Part shown: one piece after another, positions 52,347 through 61,762 of the stretch | How the letters are laid out: every line of letters begins with the position of its first letter | Position numbering within the stretch: position 1 is the stretch's first letter | The notes under the pieces: model-generated | Seen by the model: only the letters and a program-made list of their open reading frames with translations | Database searches by the model: none | Told to the model about the DNA's origin: nothing | From: Megasphaera hutchinsoni | GTDB lineage: Bacteria; Bacillota; Negativicutes; Veillonellales; Megasphaeraceae | Length of the DNA stretch: 64,000 nt | Assembly (NCBI RefSeq): GCF_001553405.1 | Contig: NZ_KQ960952.1 | Coordinates: 35,141 to 99,140, forward strand | Reading direction: 5' to 3' | Position numbers and translations under genes: made by a program

Positions 52347-53077
52347 AAATAGATATTATTTCTTTATTTCCTGATTTTATTCAAGCCTTTTATCAGCATA
52401 GTATTATTGGACGTGCAGTGGCATCTGGGGTGATAGATTTAGATGTGACTAATCCACGGCAATTTACCTATGATCGACATCGCATGGTAGATGATACCAT
52501 TTATGGTGGCGGTCAGGGCATGTTGATGAAAGCGGCACCTTTATTTACGGCAGTTGAAGTGGTACGGCGTAGTGTGGAGAAACGACGCATTATTTTTATG
52601 GGACCAACGGGATGCCCTTTTACACAGCAAAAGGCTAGGGAATTAGCTACATATGATCAGTTGATTTTGGTATGTGGTCATTATGAAGGTGTGGATTATC
52701 GTGTGGAAACAGAATTAGTTGATGAAGTTATTTCAATTGGTGATTACGTTCTCACGGGTGGTGAAATTCCAGCGATGGTAGTTACTGATGCGGTAGTACG
52801 TATGATTCCAGGTGTTTTAGGAACGCATGCTAGTGCTACAGATGATTCATTTTATACATCATTGTTAGAATGTCCACAATATACCAAACCATCTATATTT
52901 AGACAATGGGCTGTTCCAGATGTTTTATGTAATGGTGATCATAAAAAAATAGCTAGTTGGCGGCGCCAAGCTTCGTTACAGCGAACGGCTATGTTGCGAC
53001 CAGATTTATTGATTCACGCTTCATTGACGCCACAAGAACGTCTATGGCTCAGTTCTGAGAAAGAGGAGATAGAGTAA
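52343..53077 (+). CDS. trmD: tRNA (guanine-N1)-methyltransferase TrmD
   Basis: 244 residues from ATG 52343. SPOUT-class enzyme that methylates G37 of tRNA to prevent frameshifting. Motifs: DIISLFPDFIQAF, DTIYGGGQGMLMK, CGHYEGVDYRVE and the knot ISIGDYVLTGGEIPAMVV. Its last base is shared with the next ATG (TAATG). Confidence 0.98.
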   Translation: MKIDIISLFPDFIQAFYQHSIIGRAVASGVIDLDVTNPRQFTYDRHRMVDDTIYGGGQGMLMKAAPLFTAVEVVRRSVEKRRIIFMGPTGCPFTQQKARELATYDQLILVCGHYEGVDYRVETELVDEVISIGDYVLTGGEIPAMVVTDAVVRMIPGVLGTHASATDDSFYTSLLECPQYTKPSIFRQWAVPDVLCNGDHKKIASWRRQASLQRTAMLRPDLLIHASLTPQERLWLSSEKEEIE

Positions 53078-53649
53078 TGTTGTCACCTTTGTATGTTGGG
53101 TTAGTACATTATCCGGTGTATGATAAAAATTTTGATGTGATTACAACCGCTATAACGAATTATGATTTGCATGATATTTCCCGATCAGCGAAGACGTATG
53201 GCGTAAAAAAATATATTATTATTCATTATGTTCAAGGACAGGTGGATATGATTCATAAGATTATGAACTTTTGGGAAAGTCCCGTAGGTAGAAAGTATAA
53301 TGGATATCGGACACAGGCTTTTGATATCGTTGATATTAAAGCAACGATACAAGAAACTGTAGATATGATTACGTGTGAAGAAGGTGTACGACCGTACGTG
53401 GTTACTACGGATGCACGTACATATGCTCAGTCTATTTCGTATAAAGAATTACGGAAGAGACGGGAAACGGATGGACGTCCCATCTTGGTGTTACTGGGAA
53501 CGGGATATGGTATGACAAAAGAAGTGATGGAAGAATTTGATTTTATATTAGAACCTATTCACGGAACAGGAACATATAACCATTTATCTGTTCGTTCAGC
53601 TGCAGCTATTATTTTAGACCGCTTAGCTGGTTCTTCGTGGTGGGAATAA
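53077..53649 (+). CDS. SPOUT-type RNA methyltransferase (COG4752 family)
   Basis: 190 residues. Matches the short SPOUT family next to trmD in many Firmicutes and Thermotogae: start LYVGLVHYPVYDKNFDVITT, middle HDISRSAKTYGVKKYIIIH, and the C-terminal knot PILVLLGTGYGMTKEVM with EPIHGTGTYNHLSVRSA. The RNA target is not established for the family. Start codon overlaps the trmD stop by one base. Confidence 0.88.
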   Translation: MLSPLYVGLVHYPVYDKNFDVITTAITNYDLHDISRSAKTYGVKKYIIIHYVQGQVDMIHKIMNFWESPVGRKYNGYRTQAFDIVDIKATIQETVDMITCEEGVRPYVVTTDARTYAQSISYKELRKRRETDGRPILVLLGTGYGMTKEVMEEFDFILEPIHGTGTYNHLSVRSAAAIILDRLAGSSWWE

Positions 53650-53664
53650 AGGAGGAAAGTATAT

Positions 53665-54393
53665 ATGTCCGGACATTCAAAGTGGGCTAATATTAAACGT
53701 AAAAAAGGTAAGAATGATGCGATTCGTGCAAAGATTACGACAAAAATAAGTCGTGAAATTACTATTGCTGTACGGATGGGAGGATCCGATCCCGTTGGTA
53801 ATATGCGCCTTAAATTAGCATTGCAAAAAGCAAAAGAAAATAATATTCCCAAAGATAATATTAAACGGGCTATACAAAAAGGTGCAGGTGCGACAGAAGG
53901 ACAAAAATATGAAGATATCGTGTATGAAGGCTATGGTCCAGCTGGTGTAGCTGTTACGGTAAATGTATTGACAGATAATCGGAATCGTGCCGCGGCTGAA
54001 GTGCGTCACGTTTTTTCAAAATATGGTAGCGGTATGGGTGAAACAGGATGTGTTGGCTGGATGTTTCATAGCAAAGGCATATTTATCGTATCGAAAACAC
54101 AAGCGGACGAAGATACGGTTATGGAAGTGGCGTTAGATGCAGGTGCAGATGATGTTAAAACAGGAGATAATGAATTTGAAATTGTTACGGCTCCAGATGT
54201 GTTTGATGCGGTAGAACAGGCATTAGTAGAACATCAGATTGAAACAGAACACGCACAAATTACGATGGTTCCCGATACTATGATTACATTAAATGAGCAA
54301 GATGCAGAAAAAATGGAGACACTCATTGATGCATTAGAAGATTTAGATGATGTACAAGATGTGTATCACAATGGGGATTTTCCAGAAGAATAA
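53665..54393 (+). CDS. yebC: YebC/PmpR family regulator or translation factor
   Basis: 242 residues. Starts MSGHSKWANIKRKKGKNDA, then the acidic-basic domain with ALQKAKENNIPKDNIKRAIQ and YEGYGPAGVAVTVNVLTDN. YebC was first described as a transcription regulator; some members are now linked to relief of ribosome stalling at proline stretches. AAGGAGG precedes the ATG. Ends the operon before a strong terminator. Confidence 0.95.
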   Translation: MSGHSKWANIKRKKGKNDAIRAKITTKISREITIAVRMGGSDPVGNMRLKLALQKAKENNIPKDNIKRAIQKGAGATEGQKYEDIVYEGYGPAGVAVTVNVLTDNRNRAAAEVRHVFSKYGSGMGETGCVGWMFHSKGIFIVSKTQADEDTVMEVALDAGADDVKTGDNEFEIVTAPDVFDAVEQALVEHQIETEHAQITMVPDTMITLNEQDAEKMETLIDALEDLDDVQDVYHNGDFPEE

Positions 54394-54400
54394 AAAAATG

Positions 54401-54439
54401 AAATAGGTGAGGGTGCAGGTATGTACCTCACCTATTTTT
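54401..54439 (+). terminator. Terminator after yebC
   Basis: AAATAGGTGAGG and CCTCACCTATTT form a perfect 12-bp stem around a 13-base loop, followed by TT. The T tract is short, because most T residues are inside the stem. Confidence 0.75.
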
Positions 54440-54504
54440 ATGTTTGTAGAAAATAGGCAATGAAAAGGTTTTAGCATATAATATAAGTATAAAAGGGGAG
54501 GCAT

Positions 54505-54759
54505 ATGAATTTATTAACATATCGAAATGAGATAGATGCGTTGGATAAACAAATTATAGCGTTGTTAGAACAGCGGTTTGCCGTGGTTGAACAGGTAGGA
54601 AAGTATAAGCAAAAAGCGGATTTAGGTGTGCAGGATCTGAAGCGAGAGCAAGCGGTATTGGAAGGGATAGCAATGGTAGTTCAGAATCGCCAGTTGGTTC
54701 AGTCTATTCAACATATATATGAGCAAATTCTTGCTGAAAGTAGGGCGTGGGAGTATTAA
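54505..54759 (+). CDS. Chorismate mutase, AroQ type
   Basis: 84 residues, all helical. The AroQ pattern is clear: YRNEIDALDKQIIALLEQRF with the active-site Arg, VGKYKQKADLGVQDLKREQ with the Lys, and a third helix. Converts chorismate to prephenate for Phe and Tyr. No other aromatic pathway gene is adjacent. AGGGGAGG precedes the ATG; recD2 starts 15 bases later. Confidence 0.88.
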   Translation: MNLLTYRNEIDALDKQIIALLEQRFAVVEQVGKYKQKADLGVQDLKREQAVLEGIAMVVQNRQLVQSIQHIYEQILAESRAWEY

Positions 54760-54773
54760 TTTCAGGAGGATAT

Positions 54774-56918
54774 ATGAGTGAACTAAATGAGTGGGTTGGA
54801 ATTGTAGAACGGATACTGTTTATATCTAAAGAAAAAGATTTTTATATTTTTGTTATGTCACAAGACGGTGGACCCAAAAAAGTTACTGTGAAGGGATCGG
54901 GGCGTGCTGTAACGGTAGGTGAACGTATACGCGTTCATGGTAAGTGGGTACAACATCGCAAATATGGGCGACAAATAGCTGCTCAAGCGTGGCAAATTTT
55001 AGTATCTGATACACTTGAAGGAACGAAGCGTTTTCTTGCCTCATCGTATATACCAGGTATGGGTCCGGTATTGGCACAACGTATTGTTGATACTTTTGGC
55101 AATAAGGCTATGGATATTTTGCAGAATGAGCCGGAACGGTTACTCCAAATCGAAGGTATGGGTAAACAAAAACTGGAAAGTATACGAAAAGCTTTAGCGG
55201 ATAAAGAATGGGATTATCAACTAGCACTGGACTTAGAACAACATGGTATTTCAGGTAAGTACGCTATCCACTTGATTAATGCATATGAGTCACATGTATT
55301 AGAGGTATTAAAGACAGATGCCTATCGTTTGATACAAGATATTCAAGGTATTGGTTTTATTGTGGCTGATAAAATTGCCTTGGCTTATGGAATGGATACA
55401 CATCATAAAAAAAGAATTTGTGCAGCGTTGTATTATGTGTTGGAAGGAGAAACTTACAATGGAAATGTATGTGTACCGCAAGAATTATTGATACAAGAAA
55501 CGGTGAAGTTGTTACATGTAGAAGAAGCGGTAGTGGCGGATACATTAACGTCACTAGTGGAAGGTCAGTTTTTAAAAACAGAAGAATATCAACATCAGGT
55601 ATATGTATATCTAATAGAAAAATATTGCGAAGAGGTAGCCGTAGCACGGCGTATTCGTGAAATGAGTAAGATCCGGGATAAGAATATGTGTGGTGTTGAA
55701 TTATTCTTGAAAACGTGGCAAAAAGAATCTGATTTTACCTTGGCAAAAGAACAGCAACAAGCTGTAAAAGCATCTGTTCGTTCTCCTATATTGGTCATTA
55801 CGGGGGGGCCTGGTACAGGGAAAACGACAATTATTCAAGCGGTTATTAAATTAGCAGAACAACGACAGGAACGCATTGCTTTATGTGCACCGACTGGTCG
55901 TGCAGCGAAGCGTTTACATGAGGCAACATCGCATAAGGCGGAAACTGTACATCGCTTATTAGGTGCCAATGGTAAATCTTTTGAATATGATGAAGATAAT
56001 TTGCTTTCGGTAGATTTAGTTATTGTCGATGAAGTATCTATGCTTGATATGAATATGTGTTATCATTTATTTCAAGCTCTACCTGAAGGATGCCGATGTA
56101 TTTTTGTGGGAGATGCCGATCAATTACCCTCAGTTGGTGTAGGGCGTGTATTACATGATTTGATTCGGTCAGAACAAATTCCCGTAGTGCGATTAAAAAC
56201 GATTTTTCGGCAGAAAAATGGTGGACGTATTGTGACAAATGCACATTTAATTAATCAAGGTCAATTTCCTATTTGTAACGAAGATTCTGAGTTTACTTGG
56301 ATTGAAGTTGATTCAGAAGAAGAAGGGGCAGCACAGATTACTGCTTTATATGGCGAAATCATGAAAAAAGAGGATGATTTGTTTAGCGTGCAAGTATTAT
56401 CGCCTATGTATAAAAATCCTTGTGGTGTTGACAATTTAAATGCGTTGATTCAAGAAAAATATAATCCTTCGCAGCCGAATAAGAGTGAATATTGTACAGA
56501 AAAGTGGACGTTTCGTGTAGGTGATAAAGTAATGCAGCGACAAAATAATTATGATGAAGGTATCTTTAATGGCGATATGGGCACTGTTTTTTCAGTTCAA
56601 GCGGAGCGTGTTTTTGTTCGGTTTGCTGAACGGGATGTGTCGTATACGAGTAAAGATATTTCGCAAATAACACCGGCTTATGCTACGACTGTTCATAAGA
56701 GTCAAGGGAGTGAATATGGAACCGTGATTTTAGCATTTGTAAATAGCCAGTATATTATGTTGCAACGCAACTTATTTTATACGGCTGTAACACGAGCAAA
56801 AAAAAGAGTCATTTTAGTAGGCATGGAAGCAGCAATACAACGAGCAGTTACTAACGTGAGAAATAATCAGAGGTATACTTTGTTAGCAGAACGTTTACGT
56901 GGGAAAGAATTATGGTAA
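54774..56918 (+). CDS. recD2: RecD2-type ATP-dependent DNA helicase
   Basis: 714 residues from ATG 54774 (CAGGAGG upstream). An N-terminal OB-like region and helix-hairpin-helix repeats (YIPGMGPVLAQRIVDTFG, LLQIEGMGKQKLESIRKAL, IQDIQGIGFIVADKIA) mark the RecBC-independent RecD2 form. Superfamily 1 motifs follow: Walker A TGGPGTGKTT, motif II VIVDEVSMLD, GDADQLPSVGVGRV, and the C-terminal ATTVHKSQGSEYGTVIL. A 5'-3' helicase for repair and fork restart. Overlaps comFC by 7 bases. Confidence 0.95.
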   Translation: MSELNEWVGIVERILFISKEKDFYIFVMSQDGGPKKVTVKGSGRAVTVGERIRVHGKWVQHRKYGRQIAAQAWQILVSDTLEGTKRFLASSYIPGMGPVLAQRIVDTFGNKAMDILQNEPERLLQIEGMGKQKLESIRKALADKEWDYQLALDLEQHGISGKYAIHLINAYESHVLEVLKTDAYRLIQDIQGIGFIVADKIALAYGMDTHHKKRICAALYYVLEGETYNGNVCVPQELLIQETVKLLHVEEAVVADTLTSLVEGQFLKTEEYQHQVYVYLIEKYCEEVAVARRIREMSKIRDKNMCGVELFLKTWQKESDFTLAKEQQQAVKASVRSPILVITGGPGTGKTTIIQAVIKLAEQRQERIALCAPTGRAAKRLHEATSHKAETVHRLLGANGKSFEYDEDNLLSVDLVIVDEVSMLDMNMCYHLFQALPEGCRCIFVGDADQLPSVGVGRVLHDLIRSEQIPVVRLKTIFRQKNGGRIVTNAHLINQGQFPICNEDSEFTWIEVDSEEEGAAQITALYGEIMKKEDDLFSVQVLSPMYKNPCGVDNLNALIQEKYNPSQPNKSEYCTEKWTFRVGDKVMQRQNNYDEGIFNGDMGTVFSVQAERVFVRFAERDVSYTSKDISQITPAYATTVHKSQGSEYGTVILAFVNSQYIMLQRNLFYTAVTRAKKRVILVGMEAAIQRAVTNVRNNQRYTLLAERLRGKELW

Positions 56919-57571
56919 ATTGGCGATCTTATATTATGACGATGTTATATCCGTCCCTTTGTCCAGGTTGTGGCGCTTCGTTATTATGGGGAGAAACATG
57001 GTGTAATGCATGTCGTCGGCAATGGGGGATGGGGAGAAGAATTCAACGAACAAGTGCTATTCCACATGTTGATAGTGTTTATTGTGTAGCCTCTTATCGT
57101 GGTCCAGTGGGGCGAGGGTTAAGACGGTTAAAATATCGGCGGCATTTAGGTAATCAAAAAGCATGGCAGGAATTATTAGATTCATTTCCCTTTATTGATA
57201 GATTGTGTTTATATTCTTTTGTTATGCCAATTCCTTTAGTATGGCAACGACAAGCGGAGAGAGGATTTAATCAAAGTGAATGGTTATTTCGTCCTTGGGC
57301 AAAACGACAGGGAATTTGTTGGTTAGATGGGTTACAGCGTATTCGTAAAACACAAGAACAATATGGCCTTAAGCGAAAGGCACGTCAGGAGAATTTAAAA
57401 AGTGCATTTGCTATGAAGGGTTCTTTCATAAAGGCTATATACGGGAAAAAAATTATTTTAGTGGATGATATTTATACAACTGGCGCGACGATGGAGGCCT
57501 GTGCTAGTGTATTAAAAAAACATGGGGCTTCGACAGTGACTGGTTTAGTCGTTGCGAGTAATGCCCCGTGA
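56912..57571 (+). CDS. comFC: ComFC/GntX family phosphoribosyltransferase-like competence protein
   Basis: 219 residues. An N-terminal zinc finger (CPGCGASLLWGETWCNACRR) precedes a PRTase fold with the pyrophosphate-binding signature KIILVDDIYTTGATMEAC near residue 180. ComFC acts with ComFA in DNA uptake in naturally competent Firmicutes; no comFA is adjacent. An in vivo competence role is inferred only from the family. Confidence 0.9.
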   Translation: MVNWRSYIMTMLYPSLCPGCGASLLWGETWCNACRRQWGMGRRIQRTSAIPHVDSVYCVASYRGPVGRGLRRLKYRRHLGNQKAWQELLDSFPFIDRLCLYSFVMPIPLVWQRQAERGFNQSEWLFRPWAKRQGICWLDGLQRIRKTQEQYGLKRKARQENLKSAFAMKGSFIKAIYGKKIILVDDIYTTGATMEACASVLKKHGASTVTGLVVASNAP

Positions 57572-57590
57572 TAAAGAGACTATGGGTAGG

Positions 57591-57633
57591 AAAAAATCCC
57601 CCACATATATTTTTTAAATATATGTGGGGGATT
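57591..57633 (-). terminator. Terminator of the HD-GYP-like gene
   Basis: AATCCCCCACATATAT and ATATATGTGGGGGATT form a perfect 16-bp stem. On the minus strand it is followed by a run of T residues (A run at 57591-57596 on the plus strand), so it serves the minus-strand gene; it may also slow transcription from comFC. Confidence 0.85.
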
Positions 57634-57657
57634 GAAAATAAGTATATATAACAGTAA

Positions 57658-58263
57658 TTAAGTTCCTAATATTTCAATAAACGCTTTTACTACTTCTGGA
57701 TCAAATAATAATCCAGAGGCACTAAATAATTCTTTAATCGCTTGTTGTTTGGTTTTTGCCCAAAATTGAGCGGCAGGATTAATGATGGTGTCATAATAAT
57801 CTGCCACGGCAATGATACGGGCACCAAAAGGAATATTAGAACCGCATAAATGACGAGGAAATCCAGAACCATCCCACCGTTCATGATGTGAACGAATGTA
57901 AGGAATAATATCCTGACAACAAGGGATGTTTTCTATCATATTGCTACCGGCTACTGCGTGACGCTTGTAAAGTGATTTTTCCGTTCGATTTAAATAGGGA
58001 TATTTGGATAACAATTGATTAGATAGAAATAATAAACCAATATCATGTAATAAGGCGGCATGTTTTATTTGGTCTATTTCACGTTTGGGCAAGGCTAATT
58101 TAGTTGCTATACTGACACTGTAATTAGCTACTTGTAGGCTGTGCATATATAAGCGTTGATTTTTTAATTGAATGAATTTTAACAGTTCGGCTGTAATTGT
58201 TTCCAATGAAGTTAGTTCTTCTTTGGCGATTCCAGCATACTGATTTAATGATAGCATATACAT
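57658..58263 (-). CDS. HD-GYP-like phosphohydrolase domain protein
   Basis: 201 residues, almost entirely one HD domain of the HD-GYP type. Visible ligands: His41, His73-Asp74 in LLHDIGLL, His102, His126-His127-Glu128 in RSHHERWDGSGFP and Asp155 in IIAVADYYD. Two signature positions differ from classic c-di-GMP phosphodiesterases: HDIGK is HDIGL, and GYP is GFP. The metal-binding residues are kept, so hydrolase activity is possible, but c-di-GMP as substrate is uncertain. There is no receiver or other sensory domain. It lies 33 bases downstream of the SpeD-like gene and is probably co-transcribed with it. Confidence 0.82.
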   Translation of the reverse strand: MYMLSLNQYAGIAKEELTSLETITAELLKFIQLKNQRLYMHSLQVANYSVSIATKLALPKREIDQIKHAALLHDIGLLFLSNQLLSKYPYLNRTEKSLYKRHAVAGSNMIENIPCCQDIIPYIRSHHERWDGSGFPRHLCGSNIPFGARIIAVADYYDTIINPAAQFWAKTKQQAIKELFSASGLLFDPEVVKAFIEILGT

Positions 58264-58296
58264 AACACAGACCCTTTCTGTAATGATGACATAAAA

Positions 58297-58791
58297 CTAT
58301 TTTCTTTTTTTGCGGTGAGATTGGTGTGGATGTCGTAACATGTGAAACATGGTTACACTTGTTTTTCGAATTTTTGATCCCGTTGTTTTCATGCGTCGAA
58401 TAGGGGTTATTTTAGTTCTTCTTTTGGGCTTCATATCACGAATGATGCCAAAATCTCCACGACGAATACTGGTGGCTTTAATACTATCTGAATGGAGAAG
58501 TAACTTTAAGGATCCCATCATATGGTTGATAGATAAGTCTGTATTAAAGCTATAAATGTCGATAGCTGCATAGGATAAAATCGTATAAAAATGAATACAT
58601 ATGTGTGCATTTTCCGAGATAGCGATACCTACTAGATCGCCATTACAAGGATAAGATTGCCAACTTAATAAGGGTAATTGAACGACTTCCAATGCACGTT
58701 GAGCCAAAGGCTTTAAATCATCAGGAGTGGTTAAATTGACCTTACAGTTGTAAAAATCGATGATCAAATGTTTACCTAATGTGTTTTTCAT
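58297..58791 (-). CDS. SpeD-like protein lacking the pyruvoyl-forming serine, with a basic tail
   Basis: 164 residues from the ATG ending at 58791 (GGGTGGG upstream). Residues 1-115 follow S-adenosylmethionine decarboxylase of the bacterial type: NTLGKHLIIDFYNC, then AISENAHICIHFYTILSYAA, and TSIRRGDFG at the end. In active enzymes the motif ESHLxIHxxPExGYAxxDV supplies the Ser that cleaves itself to form the pyruvoyl group. Here it reads ENAHICIH, so no Ser follows the Glu; the His (residue 67) is kept, and the catalytic Cys of the VYTCG segment is lost (IYSFN). Residues 121-164 form a tail with 17 Lys/Arg in 44 residues. It is probably not a decarboxylase; binding of SAM, polyamine or nucleic acid is speculation. 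Confidence 0.7.
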   Translation of the reverse strand: MKNTLGKHLIIDFYNCKVNLTTPDDLKPLAQRALEVVQLPLLSWQSYPCNGDLVGIAISENAHICIHFYTILSYAAIDIYSFNTDLSINHMMGSLKLLLHSDSIKATSIRRGDFGIIRDMKPKRRTKITPIRRMKTTGSKIRKTSVTMFHMLRHPHQSHRKKRK

Positions 58792-58820
58792 AAATCCCAC
58801 CCGTACTATGTTTACAACTT

Positions 58821-58849
58821 ATTATATACTTTTTCAGCTTTTTTGTAAA
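58821..58849 (-). promoter_or_regulatory. Promoter of the SpeD-like/HD-GYP-like pair
   Basis: On the minus strand TTTACA (58849-58844) and a perfect TATAAT (58826-58821) are separated by 17 bases, about 30 bases before the gene. Inverted copies of an 8-mer, GTTTACAA (58810-58817) and TTGTAAAC (58843-58850), bracket the promoter and could be a repressor site. Confidence 0.65.
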
Positions 58850-59048
58850 CGTATTTTTAGAAGCAAAGTGAAGTCTTGATAAAAGATAAAAAAGGCTAGC
58901 ACACAAAAAAAGATACGCAAAAAATAAGCATATATTTTACGTAGTAGGATAGAATAAATTCGCTTAAAATACAGAAATGAAGAGATAAAAAAGAAATACA
59001 AATAAGAAATAATATGCATGAATAAAGATAAAAAATTCATATGTAGAT

Positions 59049-59086
59049 AAAAAAAGAGTTGTGATTATATATCACAACTCTTTTGC
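59049..59086 (-). terminator. Terminator of clpB
   Basis: AAAAGAGTTGTGAT and ATCACAACTCTTTT form a perfect 14-bp stem; on the minus strand it ends in a run of T residues. Found 18 bases beyond the clpB stop codon. Confidence 0.9.
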
Positions 59087-59103
59087 TTTTACAGCATAAC
59101 TCT

Positions 59104-61698
59104 TTAATTTTGGGGTCCTTCAGGTGTTAGGGGAGTGAAGGTAAATGCTGAATTAGTATAATCAATGCGAACAGTATTACCTTCTTTTATAGTACCCGCG
59201 ATAATATCTCGACTCAGGGCAGTTTCTATCGTACGAGCAATTACACGGCGTAAAGGTCTAGCACCAAATTGTGGATCAAATCCTTGTTCAGCCAATTGTT
59301 TTAAGGCTGCATCAGAACATTGTAACCGGATATTAATTTGTTTTTCAAGGCGTTGGCTAAGACGGCGTAACAACATGTCTGCAATATGTAATACTTGTTC
59401 TTTTTGGAGTCCTTTGAATATAATACAATCGTCTACGCGATTTAAAAATTCTGGACGAAAATATTGTTTTAATAACTGGTGTACAGATGCTTCGGCTGTT
59501 TGATTATCTTTTGCATTTAAGATTTCATGAGAACCTAAGTTACTAGTCATAATTATAATGGTATTTTTAAAGTTTACCATGCGACCTTTACCATCGGTTA
59601 AACGACCGTCATCCAATATTTGTAAAAGAACATTAAAAATGTCAGGATGAGCTTTTTCAATTTCATCTAATAAAATTACGCTGTAGGGATGACGCCTTAC
59701 GGCCTCCGTAAGTTGGCCGCCTTCATCATAGCCGACATATCCGGGAGGTGCTCCAATAAGCCGAGATACGGTGTGCTTTTCCATATATTCGGACATATCA
59801 ATGCGAACAATATTGCGTTCATCATTAAAGAGTACTTCTGCCAAGGCTTTAGCTAATTCTGTTTTGCCGACACCCGTAGGTCCTAAAAAAATAAAGGAGC
59901 CAATGGGGCGTTGCGGATCTTTTATACCTGCCCGAGCACGCAAGATTGCATCACTTACAATTTGTACTGCTTCATCTTGTCCAATTAATCGTTGGTGTAA
60001 TGTTTCTTCAAGGTGTAGTAATTTTTCTCGTTCTCCCGTTAGCATTTTGGCAACAGGAATACCGGTCCAACGACTTACGACTTGTGCAATATCTTCTTCA
60101 CTTACTTCTTCTTTTAGTAATTGGGCATCTTGGTGATTAGAGAGATAGGTTTCTTGTTCCTTCAATTTTTTTTCTAGTTCTGGTAATTTCCCATATTTTA
60201 ATTCCGATGCCTTTTCTAAATTATATTCTCGTTCGGCCTTTGTCATTTCTCCTTTTACGGCATCAATTTCTTTTTTTATCGCTTGGGTACGTAAAATTGC
60301 TTGTTTTTCTGTATCCCATTTTTCATTTAACGATTTTTCTTCTTCCTGTAATTCTACTTTTTTCTTTTGGATTTTAGATAGTCGTTCTTTTGATGCGTCA
60401 TCGGTTTCTTTGTTCAATGATTGTTCTTCGATTTCTAGTTGCATTACTTTGTGACGTAACTCATCTAACGGAGCTGGCATAGATTCAATTTCTGTACGTA
60501 ATTTAGCGGCTGCTTCATCGACCAAATCGATGGCCTTATCGGGAAGAAACCGATCTGAAATATAACGGTCTGAGAGTACGGCTGCAGCAACTAAAGCGTT
60601 GTCACGAATACGTACACCATGATGAACTTCATAGCGATCTTTCAATCCCCGTAAGATAGTGATTGTATCTTCAACATTAGGCTGATTTACCATAACGGGT
60701 TGAAAACGCCGTTCTAAGGCAGCATCTTTTTCAATATATTTTTGATATTCGTTTAAGGTTGTTGCCCCGATACAACGAAGTTCGCCTCGGGCTAACATCG
60801 GTTTTAAAATATTGCCAGCATCCATAGAGCCTTCTGAGGCACCAGCCCCAACTACTGTATGTATTTCATCAATGAATAATAAAATTTGTCCATCCGATTG
60901 TGCGATTTCATTTAGTACAGATTTTAGGCGTTCTTCAAATTCGCCCCGGTATTTTGCTCCGGCAATCAAGGAACCCATATCTAGTGAATATAGGGTTTTG
61001 TTTTTTAATGATTCTGGTACATCACCACTGACAATACGCCGAGCAAGACCTTCGGCGATAGCCGTCTTGCCTACACCAGGTTCTCCGATTAATACAGGGT
61101 TATTTTTGGTGCGACGGGATAAAATTTCAATGGTACGGCGAATTTCATCGTCTCTTCCGATTACGGGATCTAATTTGTTTTTTTGTGCCGCTTCGGTTAA
61201 ATTGGTACCGTATTTTTGTAAGGCGTTATAACTGTCTTCTGGATTATCGCTGCCAATTCTTCCTTTGCGATGTTGTTTTAATGAGGTTAGTACACTATCT
61301 TTGGTTAAACCAAAGGTACGACAAATGGATTTGATTTCTTCATCACCGTCCTGAACAATCCCCGCTAAAAGATGTTCCGTACTTATATAATCATCTTTAA
61401 GCGAATCGGCGAGTTGTTTGGCACGACCTAAAACTCTTATCATTTCGGTTGCCATGGAGAGGCGGCTTTGTCCTTGAACGGCAGGTATTGCGTTTAAGTA
61501 TTTTTCAAGGCGAGCTTGTAGCATGGGAAGATCCGTATGACAATCTTGATATATGCTAGTTAATATACCTTCTGGGGTGGTAATGAGGGATAATAATAAA
61601 TGGGCTGACGTTATTTCTTGATGATAACGTAACGCCGCATTTTGTTGAGCATTTTGTAATGCTGTTAAGGCTTTTTGTGTATATTTTTCATTATCCAT
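59104..61698 (-). CDS. clpB: ClpB protein disaggregase
   Basis: 864 residues from the ATG ending at 61698, preceded by AAGGAGG; an in-frame upstream start at 61719 lies before that site. Clp N-domain at about 1-145 ([11 protein letters not shown]), first AAA+ module with [15 protein letters not shown] and [14 protein letters not shown], a middle coiled-coil M-domain at about 405-520, and a second AAA+ module with [16 protein letters not shown] and [13 protein letters not shown]. Works with DnaK to rescue aggregated proteins. The promoter region carries AGTC repeats that could be a heat-shock operator. Confidence 0.98.
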   Translation of the reverse strand: MDNEKYTQKALTALQNAQQNAALRYHQEITSAHLLLSLITTPEGILTSIYQDCHTDLPMLQARLEKYLNAIPAVQGQSRLSMATEMIRVLGRAKQLADSLKDDYISTEHLLAGIVQDGDEEIKSICRTFGLTKDSVLTSLKQHRKGRIGSDNPEDSYNALQKYGTNLTEAAQKNKLDPVIGRDDEIRRTIEILSRRTKNNPVLIGEPGVGKTAIAEGLARRIVSGDVPESLKNKTLYSLDMGSLIAGAKYRGEFEERLKSVLNEIAQSDGQILLFIDEIHTVVGAGASEGSMDAGNILKPMLARGELRCIGATTLNEYQKYIEKDAALERRFQPVMVNQPNVEDTITILRGLKDRYEVHHGVRIRDNALVAAAVLSDRYISDRFLPDKAIDLVDEAAAKLRTEIESMPAPLDELRHKVMQLEIEEQSLNKETDDASKERLSKIQKKKVELQEEEKSLNEKWDTEKQAILRTQAIKKEIDAVKGEMTKAEREYNLEKASELKYGKLPELEKKLKEQETYLSNHQDAQLLKEEVSEEDIAQVVSRWTGIPVAKMLTGEREKLLHLEETLHQRLIGQDEAVQIVSDAILRARAGIKDPQRPIGSFIFLGPTGVGKTELAKALAEVLFNDERNIVRIDMSEYMEKHTVSRLIGAPPGYVGYDEGGQLTEAVRRHPYSVILLDEIEKAHPDIFNVLLQILDDGRLTDGKGRMVNFKNTIIIMTSNLGSHEILNAKDNQTAEASVHQLLKQYFRPEFLNRVDDCIIFKGLQKEQVLHIADMLLRRLSQRLEKQINIRLQCSDAALKQLAEQGFDPQFGARPLRRVIARTIETALSRDIIAGTIKEGNTVRIDYTNSAFTFTPLTPEGPQN

Positions 61699-61762
61699 AT
61701 ATATGACCTCCTTATCCAATATATTGGATATATATCATTGTTGAATTCTTATTACATTTTTT

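Noticed and set aside
59165-61231. Open frames of up to 139 codons opposite clpB
   Set aside because: Cys- and Ser-rich mirror translations of a conserved gene, with no start signals.
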